NCBI GenBank assembly: GCA_902475475.1
Contig: CABRZY010000025.1
Location: 1 to 14,825 of the forward strand
DNA: 14,825 bases
Source: an uncultured Collinsella sp.
GTDB taxonomy: Bacteria; Actinomycetota; Coriobacteriia; Coriobacteriales; Coriobacteriaceae
Direction: 5' to 3'
Under the pieces are notes generated by a model. It was not told the DNA's origin. It did not search any database and saw nothing but the letters and a program-made list of their open reading frames with translations. The translations under genes were made by a program, and so were the position numbers. Of this stretch, positions 1 to 6,013 are shown in pieces. Position 1 is the stretch's first letter; every line of letters begins with the position of its first letter.

Positions 1-1539
1 GCGTGATGGCAGAGGATCGAGCTGCAGCTTGAGTCGAGCCGATTCGACCATGGCCTCGTGGCCGTACATCGTCTCCAAAAAGCCCGCTTTGATCTTGCCG
101 ACGCCGTGCTCGGCGGAGACGGCGCCGCCCATGGCCGTGACCTCGGAAGCCCACTGGGCAAAGAGTTCTCCGCCGCGGCGGTAATCCTGCGCATCGCGCG
201 GCAGAATGTTCACATGCAGATGGTTGTTACCTATATGTCCCCAGGCAGCAGACTCAAGCCCGCTTTCGGCCAGCGTGTAACGATAGAGGGCAACGACATC
301 GGCCAAGCGCGTGTTGGGCACCGACATATCCGACCCCAGTTTGGTGATGGTGGGATCCGTGCGGCGACGCTCGTCGATGAGCATGTTGACGCTCTCGGGC
401 ACCGCATGGCGGAAGAATCGCTGACACTCGCGATCGACCTCGGTGCGCGCGACCCATGTCGCATCGTCACTGCCGCCCGCAAGCTCCAGTACCCACCCCA
501 AGTGATACAGCTCCTCAGTCGCCTGGGCTTCGTCGTCGCAGTCGAGCTCCACGTAGACACAGACCTTGGCGTCTTTGTCGAGCGCAGGCAGCGAGGCAAA
601 CGCCGTCGACTGCTCGCGCTGGCGACGTAGAATATCCAGGGCGCCAGCATCGAAGTACTCGATGGCAGCCGCATGGGACAGGACGGGACGCACAGAATCG
701 GTGAAGGACACGGCCTTGTCTTCGCTGTCGAAGAAGCAGCTCACGCCCCAAACGACCGCGGGTGCCACCTGCAGGGCAATCTCGAGTTCGGTGATGACGC
801 CGATTGTGCCACACGCACCGATAAACAGATCGATGGCATCCATATCGTCAGCAACGAAATAGCCCGAAGCATTTTTTGTCTTGGGCATGGTATAGCCGGG
901 AAGATCGAGCTCGAGTGTACGGCCCGCTGCCGTCACGAGCGACAGGTGGCGGCCCTGGGCAAAAGCCTCGCCGCGCCGAAGCTCAAGCAAATCGCCATCA
1001 GCCAGCACGACGTGGAGTCCCGTGATATGTGGGCGCATGGGGCCGTAGGCGTAGCTGCGGGCACCGGAGGCGTTACATGCCGCCATGCCGCCCAGACAGG
1101 CAGACGCCTCGGTGGGATCGGTGGGAAAAAACTGCTCGGGAGCCTCTTGGAACTCCTCGTAGGCCTCAAGCGATGCCTGGTCCCAACCAGCGGTCGGCAG
1201 CACCTTCTTGCTCAGCTGCTTGCGCAGCTCCGAGAGCACAACGCCCGGCTCCACGCGCAGCAGAAATTGGCCTTGTTCATCGCGGCGAAGGCCCAAATAG
1301 CGATTCATACGGGAAGTATTGAGGATATGCCCGCCGTGGGGCACGGCGCCGGCGGCAAGGCCGGTTCGGGCGCCCTGAACCGTTACCGGAACACGCTCGG
1401 CATGGAGCTTTTCCAAAATGGCACGGACCTCGTTTTCCGTTGTCGGAAACGAGATGCTCGAGGCCTCGCCCGATGCGCGAGATTCATCGCGGCCATACTC
1501 TTCGAACTCGTCGGTGAAGGGTTTGATGGTTGCAGACAC
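1..1539 (-). CDS. FAD-binding oxidase, glycolate oxidase/D-lactate dehydrogenase type (3' end cut by window)
   Basis: The frame is open for 513 codons from a GTG at 1539 to the window edge. The start is supported by AGGGGGAG about 6 nt upstream. Family knowledge: these flavoproteins oxidise 2-hydroxyacids such as D-lactate or glycolate, with an N-terminal FAD-binding domain (FAD_binding_4) and a C-terminal FAD-oxidase_C domain. Seen here: VTVQGARTGLAAGAVP (about 52-67) is the FAD pyrophosphate loop. LGGMAACNASGARSYAYG (about 149-166) and GACGTIGVITELEIAL (about 241-256) complete the FAD domain. GHIGNNHLHVN (434-444) and SAEHGVGKIK (475-484) are hallmark C-terminal motifs. The visible protein already exceeds the family's core, so probably only a short tail is missing. 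No Cys-rich iron-sulphur extension is visible. The substrate cannot be told from sequence. The gene diverges from the gene at 1885. Confidence 0.93.
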   Translation of the reverse strand, partial: MSATIKPFTDEFEEYGRDESRASGEASSISFPTTENEVRAILEKLHAERVPVTVQGARTGLAAGAVPHGGHILNTSRMNRYLGLRRDEQGQFLLRVEPGVVLSELRKQLSKKVLPTAGWDQASLEAYEEFQEAPEQFFPTDPTEASACLGGMAACNASGARSYAYGPMRPHITGLHVVLADGDLLELRRGEAFAQGRHLSLVTAAGRTLELDLPGYTMPKTKNASGYFVADDMDAIDLFIGACGTIGVITELEIALQVAPAVVWGVSCFFDSEDKAVSFTDSVRPVLSHAAAIEYFDAGALDILRRQREQSTAFASLPALDKDAKVCVYVELDCDDEAQATEELYHLGWVLELAGGSDDATWVARTEVDRECQRFFRHAVPESVNMLIDERRRTDPTITKLGSDMSVPNTRLADVVALYRYTLAESGLESAAWGHIGNNHLHVNILPRDAQDYRRGGELFAQWASEVTAMGGAVSAEHGVGKIKAGFLETMYGHEAMVESARLKLQLDPLPSR

Positions 1540-1884
1540 GCGAACTCCCCCTTTAGCTAACTACAGTGTTTGCAGGGAGATGTTACCGCATCGTTTCGTC
1601 GACGTGTTCGAGACCGTCTCCATAATTGGCGTTTTTTACGTTCGTGCAATTCGGCGAGCGGCTTGATTTCCTCGGCAGACGATGCTTTTGACACATATGG
1701 CCCCGCCGTCGCCGACCGCGCGATTGTCGCTCGAAAAAAGTTGGAGTATTTTTTGCCGCCTTTTACCTGCGGAGACGCCAATCCGTCAAGCATTTGGTCA
1801 GAAATTGGTCAAGTAGCGGCTGATAAGGTCGGCGTCGACAGCCAAAACCGATAGAAGTTTTGGCCCAGAAGCAGGGAGGTTCCC
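1540..1884. other. Divergent intergenic region, no supported gene
   Basis: These 345 bp separate the minus-strand oxidase from the plus-strand gene at 1885 and should hold both promoters. Short open frames exist on both strands: plus 1570-1854, minus 1793-1557. Neither has a convincing ribosome binding site or a recognisable family. The base composition is more AT-rich than the flanking genes, with runs such as TATTTTTTGCCG near 1747. I found no confident -35/-10 pair: TTGACA at 1688-1693 has no -10 at the right distance. The region could be a decayed gene or a dispersed intergenic element. Confidence 0.5.
1794..1811. repeat. TTGGTCA direct repeat, 11-bp period
   Basis: TTGGTCA occurs at 1794-1800 and again at 1805-1811, separated by GAAA. 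The two copies are one helical turn apart, the spacing used by regulators that bind direct repeats on one DNA face. It lies about 75 bp upstream of the start at 1885. A regulatory role is inference only. Confidence 0.35.
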
Positions 1885-2181
1885 ATGGCATATTACTGGC
1901 CCCAGTACGGCATCGCCATCGAAGTCGACGACGATCCCCATCTCCTGCCTTTCGACGAAGAGGCATTCCCCGATACGACGGTCTACCACGTTACCACCGA
2001 TGTGATCTGCGACCCCGAGTCGTTCTCGGCGCTCGCCCACCACATCGCGCATATCCACGACATCGAGCTCCCTCCCGACTTCGACGAGCTCGTCTACTCG
2101 CGCCGTCTGATGCTTCACATGCTCTTTGGAGCGGACCCGTCCACCTTTGCGCGCGTCTATACCGCCAAGGATGCCGCATGA
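1885..2181 (+). CDS. Hypothetical 98-residue protein, faint Vsr/DUF559-like core
   Basis: The ATG at 1885 follows GGGAGG with good spacing, and the stop overlaps the next start as ATGA. The protein is small and acidic, with no signal peptide or membrane segment. I do not recognise a firm family. One pattern stands out: GIAIEVDDDPH (about 9-19), then, after a short gap, TTVYHVTTDVICDPESF (about 30-46) and a helix. This mirrors the tail of Vsr/DUF559-type endonucleases, where a strand ending in E-x-D-x-x-H is followed by a strand with V-x-x-T and then DPE plus a helix. The usual N-terminal half of such nucleases is absent. If the resemblance is real, this is a trimmed or repurposed fold. It is translationally coupled to an exported protein, which does not clarify its role. 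Confidence 0.75.
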   Translation: MAYYWPQYGIAIEVDDDPHLLPFDEEAFPDTTVYHVTTDVICDPESFSALAHHIAHIHDIELPPDFDELVYSRRLMLHMLFGADPSTFARVYTAKDAA

Positions 2182-2687
2182 GCGCGAAGAAGCCACCCCA
2201 CTTTGCAGGCCTGGGTCGTCGCAAGAAGCTCATCGTTGTCTGCTTGGCCATCGTCTGTGCCCTTGTCGCCGTAGGACTATACGTTTGGCAGTCGCAGCCC
2301 GTACCCGAGGCGGGCGCTTCGGTTACGACGGCCGAGGGCAAAACGCGCCAGGAAATCCAAGATGAGCTCGACGCCATCGTCCGCGACAACATGATGACGA
2401 TTTCGGTCGCGCCGGTCGCTCAGCTGCAGGAGGACGGCAAACTGCGCGTCAACGTGCAAAACGTCCAAGACAATAAATTTCCCCAGCGATTCCGCGTCAT
2501 CCAAAACGACGAGACCATGTACGAATCCGGTGTGGTCGAGACCGGCAAGACAATCGAGACGTGCCCCGCCGGCGACATCAAAGAAGGCGAGGCGTACATC
2601 GAGATCCAGGCACTCGATGCAAAGACCCTCGACAGCCACGGCAATCCGACACGTGTCAAGGTACGGGTTGAGCAAACCGAGAACTAG
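2178..2687 (+). CDS. Membrane-anchored extracellular beta-rich protein, unknown function
   Basis: The ATG at 2178 overlaps the previous stop (ATGA), so translation is probably coupled. The frame stays open further upstream, but an upstream start would lie inside the 98-residue gene. The 169-residue protein has a basic N-terminus (AKKPPHFAGLGRRKK) and one hydrophobic segment at about 18-35 (LIVVCLAIVCALVAVGLYVW). An extracellular part of about 130 residues follows, including a linker and helix (TRQEIQDELDAIVRDN). The rest is predicted beta: MTISVAPVAQLQEDGKLRV, then RFRVIQNDETMYESGVVETG, then GEAYIEIQALDAKT. The order 'residue modified, YESGVVETGKTI, GEAYIEIQALD' recalls beta-sandwich domains seen in Gram-positive surface proteins. 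It has no LPXTG and no enzyme motif. Its position next to three secreted proteins suggests a role in a surface assembly. Confidence 0.85.
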   Translation: MSAKKPPHFAGLGRRKKLIVVCLAIVCALVAVGLYVWQSQPVPEAGASVTTAEGKTRQEIQDELDAIVRDNMMTISVAPVAQLQEDGKLRVNVQNVQDNKFPQRFRVIQNDETMYESGVVETGKTIETCPAGDIKEGEAYIEIQALDAKTLDSHGNPTRVKVRVEQTEN

Positions 2688-2739
2688 CCTTCCGGCCGAC
2701 GCGGCACCGCACGCAATTCACCAGCATTCGTCCAATCAT

Positions 2740-2756
2740 CGCGGGGACGGCCCGCG
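2740..2756 (+). other. Small GC-rich hairpin in leader of the WxL-like gene
   Basis: CGCGGG (2740-2745) can pair with CCCGCG (2751-2756) across a 5-nt loop. It ends about 9 nt before the AAAGGA ribosome binding site of the gene at 2777. No T-tract follows, so it is not a classical terminator. It could tune mRNA stability or ribosome access; chance is possible at this GC content. Confidence 0.3.
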
Positions 2757-2776
2757 GCGAATAGAAAGGAACGACC

Positions 2777-3376
2777 ATGGACATCACCAGGAACATGAAC
2801 GGAGTCAGAGCGCTCGTCGTGGGCACAGGGCTCGCGCTCGCGCTCGCAATGGGCGCCGCCCCGACGCCAGCTATGGCAGCCGGGCGCGTTGGAACCACGA
2901 AGGTAATGGTCAGGACCGAGATCGACAACGTTGAGTTCAAAGTTCCGACGGTTATTCCCTTCGTCGCCAAGGCCGACGGCACGCTTCAGGGCCCCTCAGA
3001 AGACGCGACCACCATCGACAATCATTCGGCCTACGGCATCCATGTCACCAACATGAAGATCGACGCCATGAACACCTGGACCATTGCCGCCGACGCCAAG
3101 GCCGGAACCGCGCAGAACTCCATCGACTTTAAGGTCGGCCCCGACGGCGCGCTCCAGAACGCCAGCGCCGCCGCGCAAGGGACGGGCCTCGATCATTCCA
3201 AGAATGCAGCCTTCGACATGGGCTACCAGGGCATTGCCGGCGGCACGGACAAAATCAAGCTCAAGACAAGCGGAAACGTCGCCCGCGTCACGCGCGACAT
3301 CTTCCGCGTAACCGGCGAAGGCGATCAGGTTGCGACGATCACCTGGACGGTCGAGCCCGGTGCGCACACGGCATAA
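2777..3376 (+). CDS. Secreted WxL-like surface protein
   Basis: The ATG at 2777 is preceded by GAAAGGAACGACC. The 199-residue product has a clear signal peptide: basic start, hydrophobic core about 11-27, then APTPAMAA with cleavage near 34-36. The mature part is predicted all-beta. VEFKVPTVIPFVAKADGTL (52-70) is followed by I-D-N-x-S (80-84) and two aromatic motifs about 89 residues apart: TWTIAAD at 100-106 and TITWTVEPG at 187-195. Firmicute WxL domains have two W-x-L motifs at similar spacing, the second at the extreme C-terminus inside a T-x-T-W-T-L strand. Here both are W-x-I/V, so I call it WxL-like, not a proven member. WxL domains attach non-covalently to peptidoglycan. The next gene is a tiny sortase substrate that starts inside this gene's end. 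Confidence 0.85.
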   Translation: MDITRNMNGVRALVVGTGLALALAMGAAPTPAMAAGRVGTTKVMVRTEIDNVEFKVPTVIPFVAKADGTLQGPSEDATTIDNHSAYGIHVTNMKIDAMNTWTIAADAKAGTAQNSIDFKVGPDGALQNASAAAQGTGLDHSKNAAFDMGYQGIAGGTDKIKLKTSGNVARVTRDIFRVTGEGDQVATITWTVEPGAHTA

Positions 3377-3641
3377 GGCCGTCGCCCTGGCCGCCGCCGT
3401 CAGCATCCTAGCGTTTGGGCCAGCCATGGCCTTTGCCCAGCAAGAACAGGCGCAGGCCGCCACGCAAGTGACGGTCGACCTCTCGGAGCTCGACCGCGGC
3501 GACCGCGAGGAACCGTTGGCGCAGACAGGCGACAGACGATGGCTCTTGGCAGCAGGCGCCACAGCAGCAGGCGCGGGAACCGCCGGCCTCGGTCTGCACA
3601 TCAAACGCAGCCAGAAACAAAACACGGACAGGCCGCACTAA
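3360..3641 (+). CDS. Mini cell-wall-anchored protein with LAQTG sorting signal
   Basis: The preferred start is the GTG at 3360, which puts MRTRHK directly before a hydrophobic stretch. It overlaps the preceding gene by 17 bp. A TTG at 3330 in the same frame would add ten residues that spoil the signal peptide. The 93-residue product has a signal peptide (core about 7-22, cleavage near AFA at 24-26), a mature part of only about 30 residues, LAQTG at 53-57, a hydrophobic segment at about 61-80 and a short basic tail (KRSQK). This is a complete sortase sorting signal with almost no cargo. Small LPXTG proteins of this design (CscD) occur beside WxL genes in Firmicute csc clusters, where they probably anchor or organise the complex. 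No sortase gene lies in this window. Confidence 0.82.
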   Translation: MRTRHKAVALAAAVSILAFGPAMAFAQQEQAQAATQVTVDLSELDRGDREEPLAQTGDRRWLLAAGATAAGAGTAGLGLHIKRSQKQNTDRPH

Positions 3642-3659
3642 ATTAGCTAAGGAGACCCC

Positions 3660-5090
3660 ATGGCATCGAAGAACCTTTTGCCCGTCGTCGCACTCTGCGG
3701 CGCGCTCGCAACCGGAACGCCTGTCGCCGCTTGGGCGACTCCCGTCATGGCAGACTCCTTACCAGTAGCCCTAAGTTCCGCACCAAATCCGTCGAGCGCC
3801 ATTGCGTGCGAGCGTTTTTCGATCGCACAGGCCGTGATCTCAACCTCGGGATGCCTTCGTCGTAATACGGACGGCTCGATAGTCGTGGATATCAAGCGTT
3901 CGAACAAGGCAAACGGCTCCCAGGCGGGGTGCGCCGTCTGCACGTGGCGCTCGGTTGTGCTCGATGCAGATGGCGATCCATGCAATTTAGAGCTGCGCAT
4001 CGACATCGCTTCGGTCGATGACTCGGCGAACGGAGCGAAGGTCGCCTTCGACGGTGCGTTTTTCGAGAAAGGAGGCGGTATATGTCTGGGCTGCGCCGCC
4101 GCGAATGCAGACGATGCGCAGCCCACCCTCTCATTCACGGCATCGTTGCGGCTGACCAAAGCCGGTACCGATGTTATCGCGGCGGGAGAAGCGTCCCTGC
4201 TGTTCTACGCCGTCAGCACCAAAGACACAGACGCTCATTTCGAGAAGCCAGCCGGATCACTCAGCCTTACACGAGGGATAGAGACAGGCCCTATTGAAAT
4301 CGATGCCCACGCGCAAAGCAGGCAACGCATTCTTGCCGACCCGGCGCTTCTCGAAATGGAGTGGAACGGATCCGGAGCCATCGGAATTCTCCCCTCCGCG
4401 TTTGACGCCAAGACGCTCCCCCCAAACGACGAACCCATCAACGCAACCATACAAGAAGAGAGCGCGGACAAAGAAGCAGGTGCGGGCGACACGCCGTCGC
4501 CGACAAACAGCGTCCCAGCTTCTCTCGAAGCGCCGAATGAGCCCGCTGCCGATCCAAACGATCCCGAGCTCGCGGACAGTCTGGGGCTTGCTGATCCTCA
4601 AGAGATCGATGAAGGTAACTGCTGCGTGCTTGCCGCGCTCGACCACACAGAGGTCATCGACGCTGCGAACATCGAAGTTGCCGCCGCCAATCAGCCCGTC
4701 CGCAAGTCGGCTATCATCGCATTTCCTGAATCCATCGAAGTCGTCTTTTTGCCATCGGGCGAGGTCGTGGCCCCAACACTGCTCACCTTGTTGGGCGCCA
4801 AGAATACTCGAAACGAAATTAAAAAGGTCACAGTTGTCGACCCTGCAACCACCGCCAAGCTGCGTCTATACGCCGTTGCTCCAGACGGAGGCAAGACCTT
4901 GGAATTCGATGGCGACACACTCCTGGCCTGGCGACGTCTGGACATTATGCAAGACGTCTCGTATCAGATCGAACTCGAAGGGTTTGATCGTGCCCGCGAT
5001 GCCAATATCATCGCCGCGGCTATTGAATCCCCACAGCGGCTTATGACACTGCGCTTTGAATACTATCCCTATGTCCCGACAACCACCTGA
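3660..5090 (+). CDS. Large secreted two-domain surface protein with CxxC motifs
   Basis: The ATG at 3660 follows TAAGGAGA at ideal spacing, 18 bp after the mini LAQTG gene. The 476-residue product has a signal peptide (hydrophobic core about 6-23, cleavage near 27-32). An N-terminal beta-rich domain (about 50-240) carries C50, C65, CAVC at 91-94, C108 and CLGC at 142-145. An acidic Pro/Ala-rich linker (about 255-320) leads to a second beta domain at about 345-476. The second domain starts AIIAFPESIEVVFLPSGEVV (351-370), which lines up with the start of the mature WxL-like protein at 2777 (F-x-VP-x-x-I-x-F-V, then a G turn and PS/PT). The C-terminus has neither a sorting signal nor a membrane segment, so it would be released or held by partners. 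No enzyme family is recognised. Confidence 0.85.
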   Translation: MASKNLLPVVALCGALATGTPVAAWATPVMADSLPVALSSAPNPSSAIACERFSIAQAVISTSGCLRRNTDGSIVVDIKRSNKANGSQAGCAVCTWRSVVLDADGDPCNLELRIDIASVDDSANGAKVAFDGAFFEKGGGICLGCAAANADDAQPTLSFTASLRLTKAGTDVIAAGEASLLFYAVSTKDTDAHFEKPAGSLSLTRGIETGPIEIDAHAQSRQRILADPALLEMEWNGSGAIGILPSAFDAKTLPPNDEPINATIQEESADKEAGAGDTPSPTNSVPASLEAPNEPAADPNDPELADSLGLADPQEIDEGNCCVLAALDHTEVIDAANIEVAAANQPVRKSAIIAFPESIEVVFLPSGEVVAPTLLTLLGAKNTRNEIKKVTVVDPATTAKLRLYAVAPDGGKTLEFDGDTLLAWRRLDIMQDVSYQIELEGFDRARDANIIAAAIESPQRLMTLRFEYYPYVPTTT

Positions 5091-5113
5091 GGCTTAAATG
5101 CCGCGCATCATTC

Positions 5114-5139
5114 CTAATACCACTTATATAACGTATTAG
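5114..5139. promoter_or_regulatory. Perfect palindrome CTAATAC-N12-GTATTAG, candidate operator
   Basis: CTAATAC (5114-5120) and GTATTAG (5133-5139) form a perfect 7-bp inverted repeat around an AT-rich 12-bp spacer. The two half-sites are centred 19 bp apart, nearly two helical turns, as expected for a dimeric regulator. The site sits about 30 bp upstream of an extended -10 element and 70 bp upstream of the DUF554 start. There is no poly-T tail and the stem is AT-rich, so it does not look like a terminator for the gene ending at 5090. Confidence 0.45.
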
Positions 5140-5169
5140 ATGAGTCGCGATGTACCTCGCATTTCGTTC

Positions 5170-5178
5170 TGCTACGAT
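5170..5178 (+). promoter_or_regulatory. Extended -10 promoter for the DUF554 gene
   Basis: TGC-TACGAT is an extended -10 element (TGn plus TAnnnT). It would place the transcript start near 5185 and give a leader of about 24 nt before the AGGAGGG site and the ATG at 5209. The -35 region is poor, which extended -10 promoters tolerate. The same TGCTAYGAT core appears before the gene at 6014. Confidence 0.45.
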
Positions 5179-5208
5179 TGCCACGTTGGCATCAATACAG
5201 GAGGGCTC

Positions 5209-5925
5209 ATGCCGGGCTTGGGAACAATCATCAACGTTGGGCTTTTAGTTGCGGGCGGTCTTTTGGGATTAGCGGGCGGCCGCTTCATTACACCGCGCAT
5301 CCAAGACACGCTCATGAAAGCATCGGGGCTGTGCGTCCTGTTTATCGGCCTTGGCGGCACCATGCAAAAGATGCTCCTTATCGATGGGAAGGCGCTAGCG
5401 ACCACCGGCACCACCATGCTCATCGTCTCGTTCGCCCTCGGCTCGCTCATCGGCGAGGCCATCAACTTGGAGGCCGCCATCGAGAACCTTGGCGAATGGC
5501 TCAAGCGCAAAACCGGCAGCGAGGGCGATAACGAGTTCACCAACGCTTTTGTCTCGACTTCACTCACCGTGTGTATCGGCGCCATGGCCATTGTGGGATC
5601 GATCCAGGACGGTCTGCTCGGTGACTGGTCAACGCTTGCCCTGAAAGGCGCATTGGACTGCATCATCGTCTGCACCATGACGGCGTCGCTTGGCCGCGGC
5701 TGCATTTTCTCCGCCCTGCCCGTCGCCGTGTTCCAGGGGACGATCACGCTGTTTGCCGGCGCACTCTCCCCCATCATGACTACGGCAGCCCTCGACAGCC
5801 TTTCGCTCGTAGGCTCCATGCTCATCTTCTGCGTCGGCGTCAACCTCATCCGTCCTCAGACCTTCCGCACGGCCAATATGCTCCCCTCCGTCGTCATCGC
5901 CGTCATCTACGCCCTCCTGTTCTAA
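5209..5925 (+). CDS. DUF554 family integral membrane protein
   Basis: The chosen ATG at 5209 has a strong AGGAGGG site. An in-frame start at 5140 lacks one and would add 23 non-hydrophobic residues. The product has 238 residues, the usual size for DUF554 (YdfK/YqgA-like), whose transport function is not established. It begins MPGLGTIINVGLLVAGGLLG, matching the family's opening in which a short periplasmic-facing start runs into a glycine-rich membrane helix. Several further hydrophobic segments follow, including about 37-50, 62-79, 114-130, 145-160, 165-200 and 205-238. FVSTSLTVCIGAMAIVGSIQDG (a stretch near 113-134) is the most conserved part of the family. It is a single gene with its own promoter, and the palindrome upstream suggests specific regulation. 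Confidence 0.92.
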   Translation: MPGLGTIINVGLLVAGGLLGLAGGRFITPRIQDTLMKASGLCVLFIGLGGTMQKMLLIDGKALATTGTTMLIVSFALGSLIGEAINLEAAIENLGEWLKRKTGSEGDNEFTNAFVSTSLTVCIGAMAIVGSIQDGLLGDWSTLALKGALDCIIVCTMTASLGRGCIFSALPVAVFQGTITLFAGALSPIMTTAALDSLSLVGSMLIFCVGVNLIRPQTFRTANMLPSVVIAVIYALLF

Positions 5926-5967
5926 ATCTATCTACGCAGCAGTATCTCGAACACCTGTTTGATGCTG

Positions 5968-5976
5968 TGCTATGAT
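5968..5976 (+). promoter_or_regulatory. Extended -10 promoter for the TerB/ATPase/helicase operon
   Basis: TGC-TATGAT (TG at 5968-5969, hexamer 5971-5976) is a near-consensus extended -10. It predicts a start of transcription near 5983 and a leader of about 30 nt to the GTG at 6014. The -35 region about 17 bp upstream is weak. Only 88 bp separate the DUF554 stop from this start and no terminator is visible between them, so read-through from DUF554 is also possible. Confidence 0.5.
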
Positions 5977-6013
5977 ATGAGGTCACCGAAGCTGCGTTAG
6001 GAGAGGAGAAGCG

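Noticed and set aside
673..1560. 295-codon plus-strand open frame opposite the FAD oxidase
   Set aside because: The minus-strand frame carries FAD-oxidase motifs throughout; the plus frame is its antisense shadow.
1688..1693. TTGACA resembling a -35 box
   Set aside because: No -10-like hexamer lies 16-19 bp downstream.
3330..3359. Upstream TTG start for the mini LAQTG protein
   Set aside because: It would put ten polar and proline-rich residues before the signal peptide; the GTG at 3360 gives a normal signal peptide.
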